Source: Acanthaster planci
Lineage: Eukaryota > Echinodermata > Asteroidea > Valvatida > Acanthasteridae
DNA length: 64,000 nt
NCBI RefSeq assembly: GCF_001949145.1
Contig: NW_019091362.1
Coordinates: 1,822,714-1,886,713 of the forward strand
Direction: 5' to 3'
Under the pieces are notes generated by a model that was not told where the DNA came from, made no database searches, and saw only the letters and a program-made list of their open reading frames with translations. Of this stretch, positions 13,801 through 28,800 are shown piece after piece (position 1 is the stretch's first letter; each line of letters starts with the position of its first letter). The translations under genes and the position numbers were made by a program.

Positions 13801-16800
13801 GCTGATGATACGGTTATTTTTACTCTGCTAAGGACAACAGGGATATTAAGGATTGTTTAAATGATGATATGGGCAGAATAATGACTTGGCTTGAAAGAAA
13901 CAGCTTATGTCTTAATATAGCTAAGTGCAAAACCATCTTGTTTAGCTCTTTCCAAAAGCTAGCTGGATGTCAAAGGACCAACACTGACATATTTCTTGTT
14001 GGCAGCAGCCTAGAACAAGTTTCTTGTATAAAATAACTTGGTGTGATTCTTGATTCCAAACTTCAATGGACTGATCTTTTGGAATATACTGAGTCTTCTG
14101 TCTCAAAAGAATTTGGATCTCATTGCCGGTTTGAAACTTCTTGCTTGTTTGGGCACTTAACCTCCTCGTCAATCTCGATGTGATGTTAAACTGGGCTGGA
14201 TGCGTTTTTTTGAAGGTTCCCCCAAGAACATCAAGTTTAGACATTTATAACAAATAGGGATGGGATAGCTTACAGGTTAGACGTGAAAACCATCTTAAAA
14301 TAATGGTGTATAAATGTTTAAGTGGCATAGCTCTGGCTTACCTTTATAGTAAGTTTTCTTATGTCAGTGATCAACATTCCTACCAAACTAGACAGTGTGT
14401 ATCAGGGAATCTTTGCCTCCCTTCTCCCAGAACAGAATTTGGTAAGAAAACATTTCAATTCCAGGGAGTTTGATCTTGGAACAAACTGCATTTGCCATTG
14501 AAGGAGCCTCTTTCAACAAGTTTAAACATCTTTAAGAAGCTTCTTTTCCAACATCTGTACACATAACTGCTTACTGTTTCTCTGTACTGTTATTGGTAGT
14601 CCTTCTGAAACTGTCTGTCTTTTAAATTTTCTACATTTTTAATGAAATATCTTCTGTACAGATTTGTAATTATTTCTGATGATTTTAATAACTGTCTATA
14701 GTTAATTTAAATCTTTGCCACAGCAGAGCAATATACTTATGTTCCATTTTCATGAAAAGTTGGGGAATTGCACCACCTTTTAATATTAAATTTCTTGGAC
14801 GAAGACAAAAGTAGCTTTTACGACGGCTGTTCTTATCCAATATAACAGCAGTAACTGAACAGTCGAATAACCTCCACCTGCCATTTTGAAAGCTTTTTTG
14901 TTTTTTCTTCATTAGAACTGGACAGAAACTTTCACAGTTCTCTCATGGCCATACAAGTTTGTCATTTGTGTCCTCAACAAAGTGGTACATTTATTGTATA
15001 TAACTTGTTAAGTTCAGCAATGATGAAACTTATAACCAAACAAGATAAGCTGGTCAAATTGATCATTTTTGCTTTGTTAGGCGCAACTTACCCCACCTAA
15101 AATGACAGTGTAAGTTATGTCATAAGTTGTGTGTGTAAGTTGCTGACTTACACAGTGAGTATGTTTTGTGAAATCGGTTGTTGACCAACTTATACAATAA
15201 AATGTGGCGTAAGTGGAGTTACGCTATTGCGATAAATCAGCTGCAGATGGGCTGGGAATTTCTTTGACAGTTTTGGACCAAAAAAAGAGGGAACTCTCAA
15301 AAGCAGTAAAACTGCACGGCAAAAAGCAATTGGGGGGGGGGAAGAGAGAAATCTCTTTGTGTCTTTTCCTTCGTACTGTTCTTTTTCCAAAATTGAGGGG
15401 GCTACCTTTTCGTTTCCCAGGGCTCTTTTTCCACTTTCCAGGGCAACACTTTCAACGGTTATTTTAACAAAAACCCAGCCTACAGGATAATTAATACAAA
15501 AGTTCTGTCTCCGGCTTATATAACTTTTCACATTAAACATTTAAATGCTGCTATCAGAACCCCACCTTTTGATCTGGGTTATAAAAAAGCATTCCATCAG
15601 TCATACAACAAAAAAACTAGATTTAGTGCCGTAAAGTACATGTACACTGTACATATGTACATGGCCAGTCTCGCGCTGCATGCATATAGTCTGGTTAATC
15701 CACTCTATCAACTGAACGTGATCTTCGCGTGATGTGATCGAGGCAGTAGCCAGACAAATACAGGTTCTATCACAGGGCATCGATTGACTGATGTATTAAA
15801 ATGCACTAAAGATAGAAGGTTTCTCATTCCTGAATTCTGAAACTGCTTTCAAATTTTTACGAAGCAAGCTTTTGAAGTTTTTGAACCATGCGCTGCAATG
15901 ATGTTCTCAGCCGTCATTGGAAGGGTATGTTATGACAATCCAAATAAAAGCCAGTAAAATTTCTTCATATTGATCTTTCAATTTACGGGGGCGACTTGTA
16001 TTTTTCCTGTTGACCCCGAATGCACAATTTTGGGGGCTCTTTTTTTTCACTGCTTTGTACCTGTCACAGTGATGGTGAATGGGCATGACTTGCTGTTGCT
16101 ATAGATATCAGTTGCTGTACAGGTAACCAGGTTCTCTCCGATGAAGAACTTGGAGCCTGAGGTAGGTTTGCAGATCACAGTCACTTTCGTATCAGAATTG
16201 TCCTGTCCCAGCGGCGTGGCGTAGGTCACATAGGTGAATTTCTGTTTCGGATTGGCCGATTTGGACTTATCAGCCGGGCAGTCCAGGCTCGGAGGTTCGT
16301 TATCTGAAAATGTGGTCAAATCGTCAAAGGAACTTCAAACTCTTTGTGATAAATACAGCAGATCTGCACTGAAATACCACCTCTTGTGCACGTACATCAA
16401 TGCAAAATAGGCATCTATCAGACTATTGATGCAACTTGCAACATGAGATTGAAATGTATCTTGCTAAAATTTGAAAACCTCACATGCCATTTACCATCAC
16501 ACTTCCTCCTCTGTTTCGCACACAAGCACATTGATATGCTGCACACACAAATTACTTGTAATGACTCCAGGTGTTCATAGCGGAAAATCCTTTCTTAAAT
16601 ATGAGCAATTTCAGAGGTGAAAAGCCAAGAACTTCAGGAAAAAATACACAGACTGACAATCAACTCACAACCACTGAGGCACATGCACTGAATGTTAAAC
16701 TTTACAAAAAGGCACTTCATTATCAAAATGACAACATACCGACAATATCGACGTAGAACGTGCAGGGTTTCATATTACTGGCAGAGTCAGTCGCAGTACA

Positions 16801-19800
16801 TGTGACACCCGAATGTCCGATATTAAACTGAGTGTTGGATTTCGGCTGGCAGTCGACAGTTGGATTGGGGTCTGCATTGTCCTTGGCAGTTGGCTCATCG
16901 TAGGCAATAGTGCCGTATGGTTGGCCCGGATCCACAAAATCAACGGTGTTGTTTGGACAGGTTAGTTCCGGCGCCTCATTATCTGGAAAGCGGTCATAGA
17001 AATCATTGAGGAAAGCCCTTTTGGTAATCAGGGTGCATTTTGCATGCTGTTATGATTTTTTCCAAGACCTCGTTACCTTTAGCCAAATCCTGGCATTTTG
17101 GGACACAAAATAAGTCAAATATTTGGGCTACAGGCTGTGAATGTGCAATTAAAACAAACATGATGCACATCTTTTGTTTTTTGCCCTGTCTGACATGTAT
17201 TGTAACACTGTATACTCAGAGTTTCCCTGGAGGCTTGTGAAAAAAGCCCACAAGTATAAAGTGGGACTTAAACCCACGACTTCCTGCTTGCTGGTGCAGA
17301 CGTCTTAACCAATCGACCTCTGGACTTGCCGGTGTCGGCTGGCTAAGAGTCAGATGTAGCAGTGGGTACTGCAAACAACAATTTCTAAGGATGGATTTGG
17401 GTTGGGGAGGTGTTAATTTAATTTTGGATTTTTGTTGGGCAGGCCTGATGTGTATTGTAACACTGTACAATACATGTATACAATACATGTTGGGCAGGGG
17501 GACAAAAAATCCAAAATTAAATTAACATCTCCCCAACACAAATCCATCCTTACAAAATGATGAAAATCATTCACAACAAAGCATTCAGCATTGAGTTGAA
17601 ACATTCTTTCCATTGATGAAAACTCACTTAGAAATCTTTGAGACTTTTCAAAGACCAAGTCAAGATAACCTGTCCATGATTTCAACGGTTGATCTTTTAA
17701 TTGCTATTTAAAGAGGAAGTTGAGCTTTTTCTAATTTCAACATAAGGGAACTGTGACTCAATCTTAATGCATGTTTGACTAACACAAATGCACCAGCCTA
17801 TGACATAAACATTTGTCAGACGTCTTTTAGGGAAAAGATCTTGGCTACAGAACTGAAGTTCTGAAAATTCCAACTGTCAGCAGCATTGGCAGACGGTTAT
17901 TACCTTTGCCTTTACCTTTCACAGTTATGGTGTCAGAAAAAAAAGAAAGAATTATCTTGTCACGGATGTGTAATACTCCCCCCCCTACAAGCACATTTTG
18001 GTATATACCTTCCCACTGAGCTAACCATACTCTTTTTCTGCTTTGATTTCTTAACATTCATTCAGTCCATCACCAATCACAAATGCTGCTTTCAATGGGT
18101 ATCGGTCTCCAGGCTATTCAAATTATGGTTGGAGACCAGGAAAAACACATCTGTTTAAATGTCTTTCCTTTTCCTGTTTTTTTTTTCCAGAATAGGCTAC
18201 TCCAAAGCCAATTTACAGTGACCTCGTTCGAATTACTGGCCCTAACAACCACTCCGAGGGTCACATTTTTATGAATGGAACCACATCAAAAGTTTTAGTG
18301 CTTAGGTTTTACGACAGATCTCAGTTGTGCTTGAAGTGATAATGTGTGACGGAATGTTGTTTCCTGAATCAATGCATTCACTCATAAAACTTTTGTGCCA
18401 TTTGTTGCTTTTTTTCTTTTCAGCAGGGGAGTTCAGTTTAGATAACTAATTTCACTCAAGGTTGGGGTCACGTTTCTTCCTTAACACCTCTCACCTCTGT
18501 GTCTCGGGCTCTATTTCTCAACCTGCCCCAATGTGGATGGGGTTCTCACTCCCTACCTGATGCCATGAGGTTTTTGCCCTGAAAACTTTTGTGGAATGCC
18601 TGGTTTCATTACTAAAACATAAATAATAATACTAAAGATGCCCCCCCAAAAAGAAAAGAAATAAAAAAAAAACTTAATGCTACCCACAGACACCTAAGTA
18701 CTAAGCAAAACTATATGTAAAGGAATAGAGATTTCATTCCTGGACCATACCTGTGACAATGACACTGAACTGGCAGTCATTCACGTTATTAGCACTGTCG
18801 GTGGCAGTGCAAGTGATAGTGGTGGAGCCAGTGGAGAACTGAGTGTTGGAAGAAGGGTTGCAACTAACCGATGGACTGGGGTCTACATTGTCACTCACAT
18901 CTGGAAGGGCATAATCCACGGTGGCAGTGGCCTTGCCTTTGTCGGTGAACTTATAGATGTTATTGACCCTGCACTGCATGCTAGGTGGTTCAGTATCTGA
19001 AGAATATGCAAATAAGGAGTGCTATTAGCATATAGACAGCGCTTCCAGACTTGAGTCTTAAAAAGTACAGCCTACACCCCATAGCTTATGTGGTTTTTCA
19101 GATTTCAATTACGCTCTAACGTAGTAGCTGTAGTTTATTCATGTATGCATGTAGTGGACAACTATAGCTGTACATATCTCTGTGATGTGAGGAATGAACG
19201 ACAAGATCTCGTGAGTCATGGGTACACTACAGAGATTATGGTAGAGACTGTGAGTCCAGGTGCTGAAAATTACTCCTGTAACATCCAGGTTTCACTTCCG
19301 TTTTTCAGTTTCCCCCGGAGGGGCTAGGGTAGGCGCAGAACAAACTGCTTCATATTCATCCCAATATTGAAAGATTTCAATGAAGGAATTTGTGTTCCCA
19401 CGGGTGGTATTATGTATGCAATAAGGTCAGTTTCATTCCGCTGACTTTTCTATCTCTCCTTTTATCCGAACGGAGCAGTATCGACAGGTTATTGGTTAAA
19501 GTCTTCTTGAAACAACACAGACGTTAATATGGCCCAGAGTTCACCATAGTTTGTGGTTGAAGAGTTATGAGTCATTTTACTGTGTGCGTACGTAGTGACA
19601 CCATACAACGCTGGCTGATGTGAAGTCAAACAGTGAGTGTATATTGCGGTTACATTGTTATATCCCATGATCATTCTGTGCAGATTCAAAGAGAAAAGCA
19701 TTCATGACAGAGGTGTATGACAGTCCCTGTTGCCTGTGATTGGCTTGAATGCCTCCATTTTCCTTTTCCATGCCACAATATGACTCAAACAAGCATCAGA

Positions 19801-22800
19801 CGGGCCATCATAATTTGATGCAAATGAAACAATTGAAATTTCACCTGTACTTGGGAGAACAGGCTCTTTGTGCTTTATACTGATACTGGTATAACTAAAG
19901 ATACTCATTCCCCGGCTCTTTTAGGCATAAAGCAAGCCGCTCGGAGCGGAAACGAGACAGAGTGTATTTTTACATGGCAAAAATGGTCCTCTGGTAGGAA
20001 CTCACTGCACTAACCTTACATAACTAGTGTGGACTTGTGAACAAAAGATGTCCACAGGATGCAGGAAAGGAAGACCTTCTGTGGACTTACACATGTCCAC
20101 AGGACATTTCCCCTTCTCTGAAAAAGAAGCTTAGAGGCATTTTGGGCATTTGCTGCATATCTTAATAATTGAAAGAATGTTTGAAAAACTGGAAAACAAT
20201 TTAAATTTTTGGGTTTAAAATACCCTTTTTTACGTTTGGAAATGTAACGTACACAGACATTCTTGATTAACATGAAGCATATCACGAAATGAAATCATGT
20301 TAATCAAGAATGTCTGTGTACGCTACATTTCCAAATGTAAAAAAGGGTATTTTAAACTCAAAAATTTAAATTGTTTTCCAGTTTTTCAAACATGCTGCAT
20401 ATCTTAATAATTGAAACAATGTTTGAAAAAGGTTACCATGTTACGTTTGCGACTTGTCCTTTGTTAGTTTAATCAATTCCAATTTTGGCTCTCTGTCAAC
20501 CAGTTGGCTTTGATTTATGTGCACATGTGTGCACATTCATATACATGTACTGTACATGCACATGTGCTCCATTAACGCACGAACATGTAAACATATAAGT
20601 GTACATGCACTGCTACAGACAAATTATTCACATGCAAAATATTCAATTTGCAATCATTTGAAAATACTACCAATGTCCAATGTTTTTATCGGGTCTTAAT
20701 ACACACGGCTCTTTATTTGGTTTGTTTGGATAAACTGGAGAAGTTGTTTAAAATGGGAAAGACAGTGGACATACTTTCTTTCAAATCTGATTGTGTTTAT
20801 TTAAAAAAAAAATCACTTTTTCAGAATTTGTTTCAAATTTTGTGCAGCTGGTTCGTTTGACTACTGTGGTTTAATAATTTCTGATCAATTCTTAGTTATC
20901 AGGTTATCTTTGTTTGTGTTTTGCTAAAAATAAATAATGGCCTCTGTCCGTGGAAATAAGTGTCGAAACGATGTCCGACGTTGCCTGCCTCAAAATCCAC
21001 AGTAAAGTGATTGAGTGTGTATGTGCTAACTCTCAACCGAGTGGTGCACAAGGACATGGGAGTGAACATACATGGGGTGCTGTGCTCCTTGCATGGTTAA
21101 ACCATATAGCTCCACAAACAGACATCATGCATTTTACAACGTTTTTCTTAAATATTTTCTTCCTCGTGACCCAAATTATTGTAAATCTGTTGTACACAAT
21201 ACATGATTGTCGGTCCACAGAGCACTGTGATTGGCCAGCAATGCCCATAAGGATCCAGGAAACTGGAAGATGCAATTCCCTGGTGAATTTCATGCAGTCA
21301 CAAATTAAAATGAATGACTGCTGGAATCTGAATGCGTTTCTGTCAACTGGCAGTCATGCCCTTTTTCGTACTCACACATATTATATTGGCTTTAGTGCCC
21401 TCATCACTGGCCGTCGTACCCTAAAAAAAACTGGCTTCTCTAAGGACAAGGTGGGCTTGTCCTTCAAATGATGAAATTCCTTCCCTGGAAACTTCCTACC
21501 ATCCTGTTTCTTCTCTACTATTGAGAGCACACTTCAACTCCTTGAGGATGGCAGGATCTGGATCTGATCGCTGACCAACAATAAACAATTCCAAAAAAAT
21601 TAGATTCCTACCTCCTACGGTAACCTTGAAGGTGCAGCTGTTTGTGTTGTCACTGCTGTCGGTGGCAGTGCACGTAACTGTCTTGGATCCAACTTGAAAC
21701 TGTTCAAACTGTCCAACGGAACACGTAACTTCTGGACTGGGATCAAAGTTGTCCACTACTATGGGCTCGGTGTACAGAATTGTAGCATACTTTTCGCCCG
21801 GGTCTGTTGACGGTGCCATGTTCATCGGACATGTTATCTTTGGCTTTTCCTCATCTGCAAAATAAAAAAAACAAAAGTATCCATCATGCCAAAACATCTG
21901 TCTATATGCTGTGACCCATCCTTGATGAGGTAGAGATGATTAATTTTGCCATGCACCGTTCAGTTCACATAACTCAAAAAAGATGTCAAACAGCCTTCAA
22001 ACATAGAAGAAGAGTACAGAGATACACAGAAAGTGATTTTACGAAAAATTCATTTCCTTGATCCTTTAAGTTGGAGAAATGACTCAACAGTGGAGATCAT
22101 TTGATTTGAATCCCATTCAGCCAATTAACCTCTATTTATTTGTCATTTTTCCTTCATGCAATTAAAGCCCAAAACAGACAGAAATATACCTTAGGGGTTT
22201 TACAGCCCCAGTCAGTTTCCAGTGAAGTTTATCAACACTCGTTATAAGCACCGTTAAGACCACCTCGAGAGCTAACAGCGAGATTGTTACAGGTTAACAT
22301 CATTAAAACAGGCAGCACATTTTACGGTTAAAAAAAGCAAAAATATGGCACAACTGGAGCCTCTTACCTTTCACCTCTACTGTGAACATGCAACTGTTTG
22401 CGTTTTCTGCGTAATCAATGGCAATACAAGTGACTGGGAACAGTCCCAATTCATAGATTTCAGAGTCTGGAGGAACGTTGCAAGAGACTTCGGGCTGGGG
22501 ATCCACATTATCTGTTGCTGTCGGTTTGGTGTATTTAATGGTGGCATACGGCTTTCCCTCGTCCAAGGATTTCGTCATGTTAACGGGACATGTAAGCTTT
22601 GGTGGCTGCTCATCTGAAAGTTATGAAGTTTATTAAGTTATCAATATCTGACACATTCAAGCACAGTTTAAAAGATGCAAACAATACCAAGGATAAATTA
22701 ATAACATATTCTCTCCCAGAGAATTTCAAGTGCCAAATCCCTTTTGCCAATGTTCTTTTGTAAAACATACATAAATGTTCAACCCACCAAAATGTTTTAT

Positions 22801-25800
22801 AAAACAATTTCACTTACTCCTGATTATGGGTTTTGCAAGAAAGTAGCCAAACTAAAAGGCCTCTCTAACAAAATTCTGGAGAACAAATCTGCTCCATACC
22901 TGTAACTACAACAGGGAATGTACACGATGCCTCGTTGCCAGCATCGTCTCGGGCAGTACATGTGACATGGTTGTCCTCAATATAGAATTTCGAGCCTGAC
23001 GATTTCTGACAGGTTACTGTCAGATCATCATCAACGTAATCCTTGACAGTGAATTCAGGGTAGATCACAGTTGCGTAGTCTTGGTCCCGGTCTGTTGGCT
23101 GGTCGATACGATCTGGACACGTGATCTCTGGCTTCTCGTCGTCTGAAAAATTAAATGTGAACTGACAGGTAAAGTTCAGCCAGTACAATTTAAATGTTTA
23201 GGTGACATTTGAGTTTTTTGGTCAAGAATGGAGATAAAAGGAACTATTCCTGTTACTGCAGTGCTGCTTAACAAAAATGGCACTAACTGCAGTGACTTCT
23301 CCCAAAAGAACCCTGTGGGTACAGGGAAGCTCTTCATATCTAATGGAGTAACAGAAGAAAAAGTTCAGTATTAAATAAAAAGATTACTCAAATGCATACT
23401 CGGGCAAAAAGTTGTGGGCCATATGGCAATATGCAACGGGTGCAAAAGTCAGGTGCATTTTGCTGCACTGGGCAGTCAACAGCAGCCAAACGAACTGGTC
23501 ACGTTAAGGCAATACAAGGCCATGTTCGATCAAGGCCCACTAGTTAACTAGTGATTGGTTCGTGACATACCTAGCGCATGTGCAGTGAAGTTGAAGTGTA
23601 AACAACCCTAGTCAACTGTTGTCAGGTCATTAGGGCGAAGGGGAGAAAAGGTGGTTGCAGGAAGGGAAAAATAGCAAAAATAAAAGTGTTAATTAATTTT
23701 GGATTTTTTGCCCTGCCCGACGTGTATTATAACACTGTATACTCAGTGTATGCCCCAAAGGTTTGTGAAAAAAAACCACAAGAACACTCAGGTGGGACTC
23801 GAACCCACTAGTGGGTTCCAATCCCACCCGAACATGCTTGTGTTTTTTTTTTCACAAGCCTTCGGGGCATACACTGAGTATACAGTGTTATAATACACGT
23901 CGGGCAGGGCAAAAAATCCAAAATTAATTAAAATCTCCCAGGCGCAAGTTATCCTTGGAAATAAAACTAAAAGTGGAAATGGTCATTTACTGGTGACATA
24001 CTCTTTTCCCAGCACTTTTATTATAACTGGTCCTCTGCACTGTGTTATTAGAAATGGTTTATGGCAACCAACGATGCAACCAACCTGGCTGGTTGCGAGT
24101 AGTTGACGACACTCATCAAACCATTGTTGACTAGCGTCGAACTCTGGTTAACTATGGTAATTGATCAGACTTGCCCTGAGCTAGAGGGTCTTGTTGCACC
24201 CAGTGGTAAGTAACTTGGACCAAAGGAGGCACACTGATATGCCTGACAGGAATTCAAGCCCAACATATTGCACTTTGTAGCATGGTATTAACACAACACT
24301 GGCACTGCTATTTGTCAGCATACGAAATATCTGTGTTCAGGCTTGCATGCAAACAGGAAGTCAGGTAGGATTACAAAGCACGCTGAAAGCACAGAAATTA
24401 ATGTTGTCACCTGCTGAAGTATAGCATACCTACAACATTAATGGGGAATTTGCATGACTTTGAGTTGCCGTATTTGTCAGAGGCGGTACATGTAACCATA
24501 GTCTCGCCAAGACCAAACTCGGAGCCTGATGCTTTGACACAAGAAACGCTGGGGCTGAGGTCGGCGTTATCTCTTACAGTTGGTGGATCATAATTCACAG
24601 TGGCGTACGCTTGGTGCCAATCCACAGATACTTTATCCATTCGTGACGGGCAGGTGATGTTCGGTGATTCCTCATCTAGGGTGAAAAATAAAATTAACTT
24701 TTTGGTACCCAAGTGCAGATAGATTACATGGGGCTTTACCATTCACATAAAAATGAAACGAAAGAAAAATTGAAAAAAAACCCCCAAACAAAACAAAAAC
24801 AAAAACTGACCCTGCGCAATTATGCACTCCACTGGCATGCTTACCGTTGATGACAATGGTGAAAGTACAGGTCTCTTCATTGCCAGCGTTGTCCCTAGCT
24901 GTGCAGTTGACACTAGTTGAGCCAATGTCAAACTGTGAGTCGGCCACTCTGTCACAGTCAACCTTTGGTCTGGGATCTGCATTATCGAATGCCTTGGGTG
25001 TCTCGAAGTCTATGACTGCATACGACACACCAACTTCAGTAGGCTCGTCCATGTCAATTGGACAAGTAATGCTTGGCTCTTCAGTATCTGCCGAGTGGAA
25101 ATAAATGATAACCAGCTAGTGATAAGATAGCAAGACAATAAGAGAATCCTGTTTGCCAAACTTCATGCATTTATGCCGCTTTAAAAGTAATTGCTGAAAA
25201 GTCTTGTATTTCAATGGCACCAAATTTCTAGTGCAAGTCACCAGTAATGCACACTACTATTTTTACAAGATTTTTATGAGCTACGAGGAATTGCTTGGTA
25301 TGAAAATCACGATTACAAAAGTTCAAAATTGCTGCTAAGCATCTGTTTTTCAACTGTGGCGCATCTGTACGGTTTTGGAAATGGACACTTAAGTTGTACA
25401 AATATGTTGCATCTGGAAGCCAACCAAAGCAAACATTTCAATCACTCTGAAAAGCTGAAGCTTCATTTATATGATCTTGACTGGACTGAAAAATTACATC
25501 ATTAAAGCAACTGCTGCTTATGGTTGATTTCACTGTTTTTTTGCTGGACAATATAAAGCAAAGAACATCTGCTTTACTTGGATTCACTTTTCTCTTTCGT
25601 TGGGGGTATACAGAGCATGAAATTACGGTCGGATATCGGACATTTTCTGAGTACTTATTACATTTTTCCAAACAAAATCAAAGATGCTCGAGCAAATTGT
25701 CCGACCAACATATTGATAACAGCTCTTAAAATATCAACACAATATGTGGGATTATGGTATCCGATTTATTATTAGTTTTGTGTTAGAATTACGTAAATTA

Positions 25801-28800
25801 CGCCCGGGGCATTCATCAGAGGTGATCGCTCATCACCAGCCCATGTCACCCAGCGCCACGCGTGTATGAACACACATACTTACTTGCACAGACATGAAAT
25901 CGCCCCATAATTCTTTGCACATTGGTTGACAGCATGACCTATGTTTTACAATGTTCAATTTTGCATGCTAACCCATGCATGAAACATAACCTGGGTACCA
26001 GGCAATATGGACCTGTGGTGGTTGGCTGCGTTCGCGTGGTTCCTCCAGTTCAACCCGAGTGTGGTGCGTGCACATTATATTTCTGGATGTGCAATGGGAG
26101 TATGCCCTCGTTGACCCACGGGTCTTACTCCAGCCGAACACGAGTAGCTCGCTCAAACGCAACCCTTAGTCATGGCGAGAACTTGCTCCGAATTAGACTG
26201 TTTCTCGGTCCCCCTAGTCTGAACAAAAATAATAATGGGGTTGGGAGCCCCAACTCTACCTTTGGTGTAATATGGCAGATCAAAAGCTGGTAACGGCAGA
26301 ACAAAATTGATTGTGTTATGACATTTTCTTGAAGCACTTTTTTGGTCTAATTGCTGGTATATGTATTTCAGTGCCACCTTTTGTCAGATGTAGCGTGAAA
26401 AAAAGTATTCATGATGTGCCATCCGACGTCATGGTTACAACTAAAACAGAATGTTGCCGGGTACACTGTACATCCATTTTGTTTGCACAAATTTGATCAA
26501 GAAGTAATGATGCCGGACAGATTTCTTTGGAATAAGTGACCTTTGATGCTACCACTAAATTTAAGCAAATCACGATGCATGTGCAAACCACCTGGCAAGG
26601 TTTCAATAAAGGACAATATAAAGGTAAACAAAGGGCACATATGCTTATACCGCTACTTGTTCATGTAACAGATATGTGCTGATGCAGAGACAAATGCAAT
26701 GACCAGACTTACAAGCCATCACTGCGAGACTATCGCGTTTGCAAGAAGGTAGTATAACCACGTGACATTGCTCTCTGACAAATACCGGTTTGGTGCTGCG
26801 ACTAAAATATGCACACAGGCTCAAGTTAAAACTGTGAGTGCAATGGTCCACAGGAATGTCGTGTCCTCGGATGTATCAACAGATACAGGAATGTGCAACC
26901 TGCTGAGTTTCGCGATAAAGAAACCCTCGTCTTGAAGACACTTTTTCTGCGTTCCCTGAGTTTGTTCAGTGAATGTAAAAAACAAACTAAATATCAGTCA
27001 GCGAGTGTGTATGCATATTCTCCCGTTAACCTACTGCTATTTTCAGTATTTAGCAGGGGCACAGACAGCCCTGCTGTGAAACCAAAGTGTAGTAGCCCCT
27101 GAAGAAGGGCAAGGTACACAGGTTTCTTACATCAAATACAAACAGTCCATTTGATGATGCTTGATGTTTGTGTGCACAAACAATGAAATCTAGTTTAGAC
27201 AGACATCCGGCTGGTGTGTGATCGATGTTGGTGGGCCAGGATGGCCAAGCGGGCAGGTGCTTTCAGTAGACCTACGCCATGCCTCCCACCTGGCCTTTTG
27301 TTACCCTGTAGCCCTTGTGTGGCTCCTTGGCCAAACTTCTCAGGACTCTGTTGTGTGCTTAGGCATGTTGGGTGAAGGGACTTCCAAAAGTTAAGTCTGA
27401 TGATTTGACTTATACACCTGCATGCGTCCTCTTTCCTTCCAGTTTAGGGTCCTGCGGACGGTCAAGTGGTCATACAACACGCCCCAAGCTCGATCCACTA
27501 TCTGCAATGTATTTGGTATGGCATCCTGTCTCAACTGGTTTGTCACCTTCTTTGGGGTTCTTGCTGTCTGCAGGCTCCGACCTGTGTTTTGAATGTTGTG
27601 GCACTGTGAACAGTTGTAACTTTCACTTGCTTTTTTTCTAGCCATACCAGAAGGGGTGCATGACCACCACAAATGGCAAGCAGAGGGTCGTCCTTCTTCA
27701 GCCTTGAATTCTAGATTGCTTCTGGTGTTCCACAGCAGTTGACATACAGCATGCCACATACACTGACATTGTTTGTCAAGTTCCTTACACAGGGCTGGGG
27801 TTGAAAACACATTTTCCATGTGAGTATGGTGACCTTTATCATAAACTAGTGCACAAAGTAATGTCACAACAGTATAGTACAAATAAGCCTCAGTATCACT
27901 AGTTTTCCTCTCCTGATGTGATTCACCGAAATCCGGATGTATCCCATCTTCGTCTCAGGCCAAATGCCAGCCATTCAAACTCCCAACTCCCTAGGCTCCT
28001 GCACTAGTAAGCATACTGAACCTCACAAAATCCAACAGGTGCATGTACTTGTCTATGTACTTGTACATGCAGGTTAGTGTACCAAACCTGATAAACTCCA
28101 ACAGAATGAGCCCGTTGGAGTTTGAGTGATGTGGTATGGATGGGTCTATGCAGTATAGGATGACTTGCACTGAACAGTACCAAACCTGACAAAATCAAGC
28201 ATAGTCCAACAATTGGTTCAGCAATAGCCAGCACTGCACACAATGCGTCCCAACACACACAGAATCCAACACCATCTCGCCAGGCCTTTCATCCCAAGTC
28301 TCACAAAATTCAACAAGAAGTTCATCAGGCACGGTACCTCTCAAAACCTGCTGTTGGAGTATGGCAAGTTTGGGGTAGTGAGGTTTAATGAGGCTTGTTA
28401 GTTTGTGTACCGGTACCTTCCTTCCAGTGCGGCCCTAGAAAGGTATGATGTTTTTAATCAACTGACAGCTCTCGGTTCACCGACTGAGTTCCACTCACAA
28501 GCATGTTCATGATCTCTTTTATTTTAAATGTACCTCCCCTATCATGGTTGCAAGTACCAGATGCTGACAACATGGTGTTGTCGGTGCAGTACCAGAAAGG
28601 TACATGAAAGAGCAGCTGATCCTGGCCATCAGGGGTCTCATTCCTGGGGCCCACTGTACTGGCGTTTTGTTGCAGCGCACACTCGGCCAGAGGTTAGCAC
28701 AGATTTTCAATCAAAAAACAGCAGACAATTTCACAGATATTAACCACACACCTGTCTGTCAAAAAGAGCCAGGGGTCAATGTTTTGTCACACTAATCAAT

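Noticed and set aside
20950-21471. 173-codon plus-strand open frame
   Set aside because: Among the longest gap-free open frames here, but it has no domain, no splice context and ordinary intron composition, and lies antisense within the HYR15-HYR16 intron.
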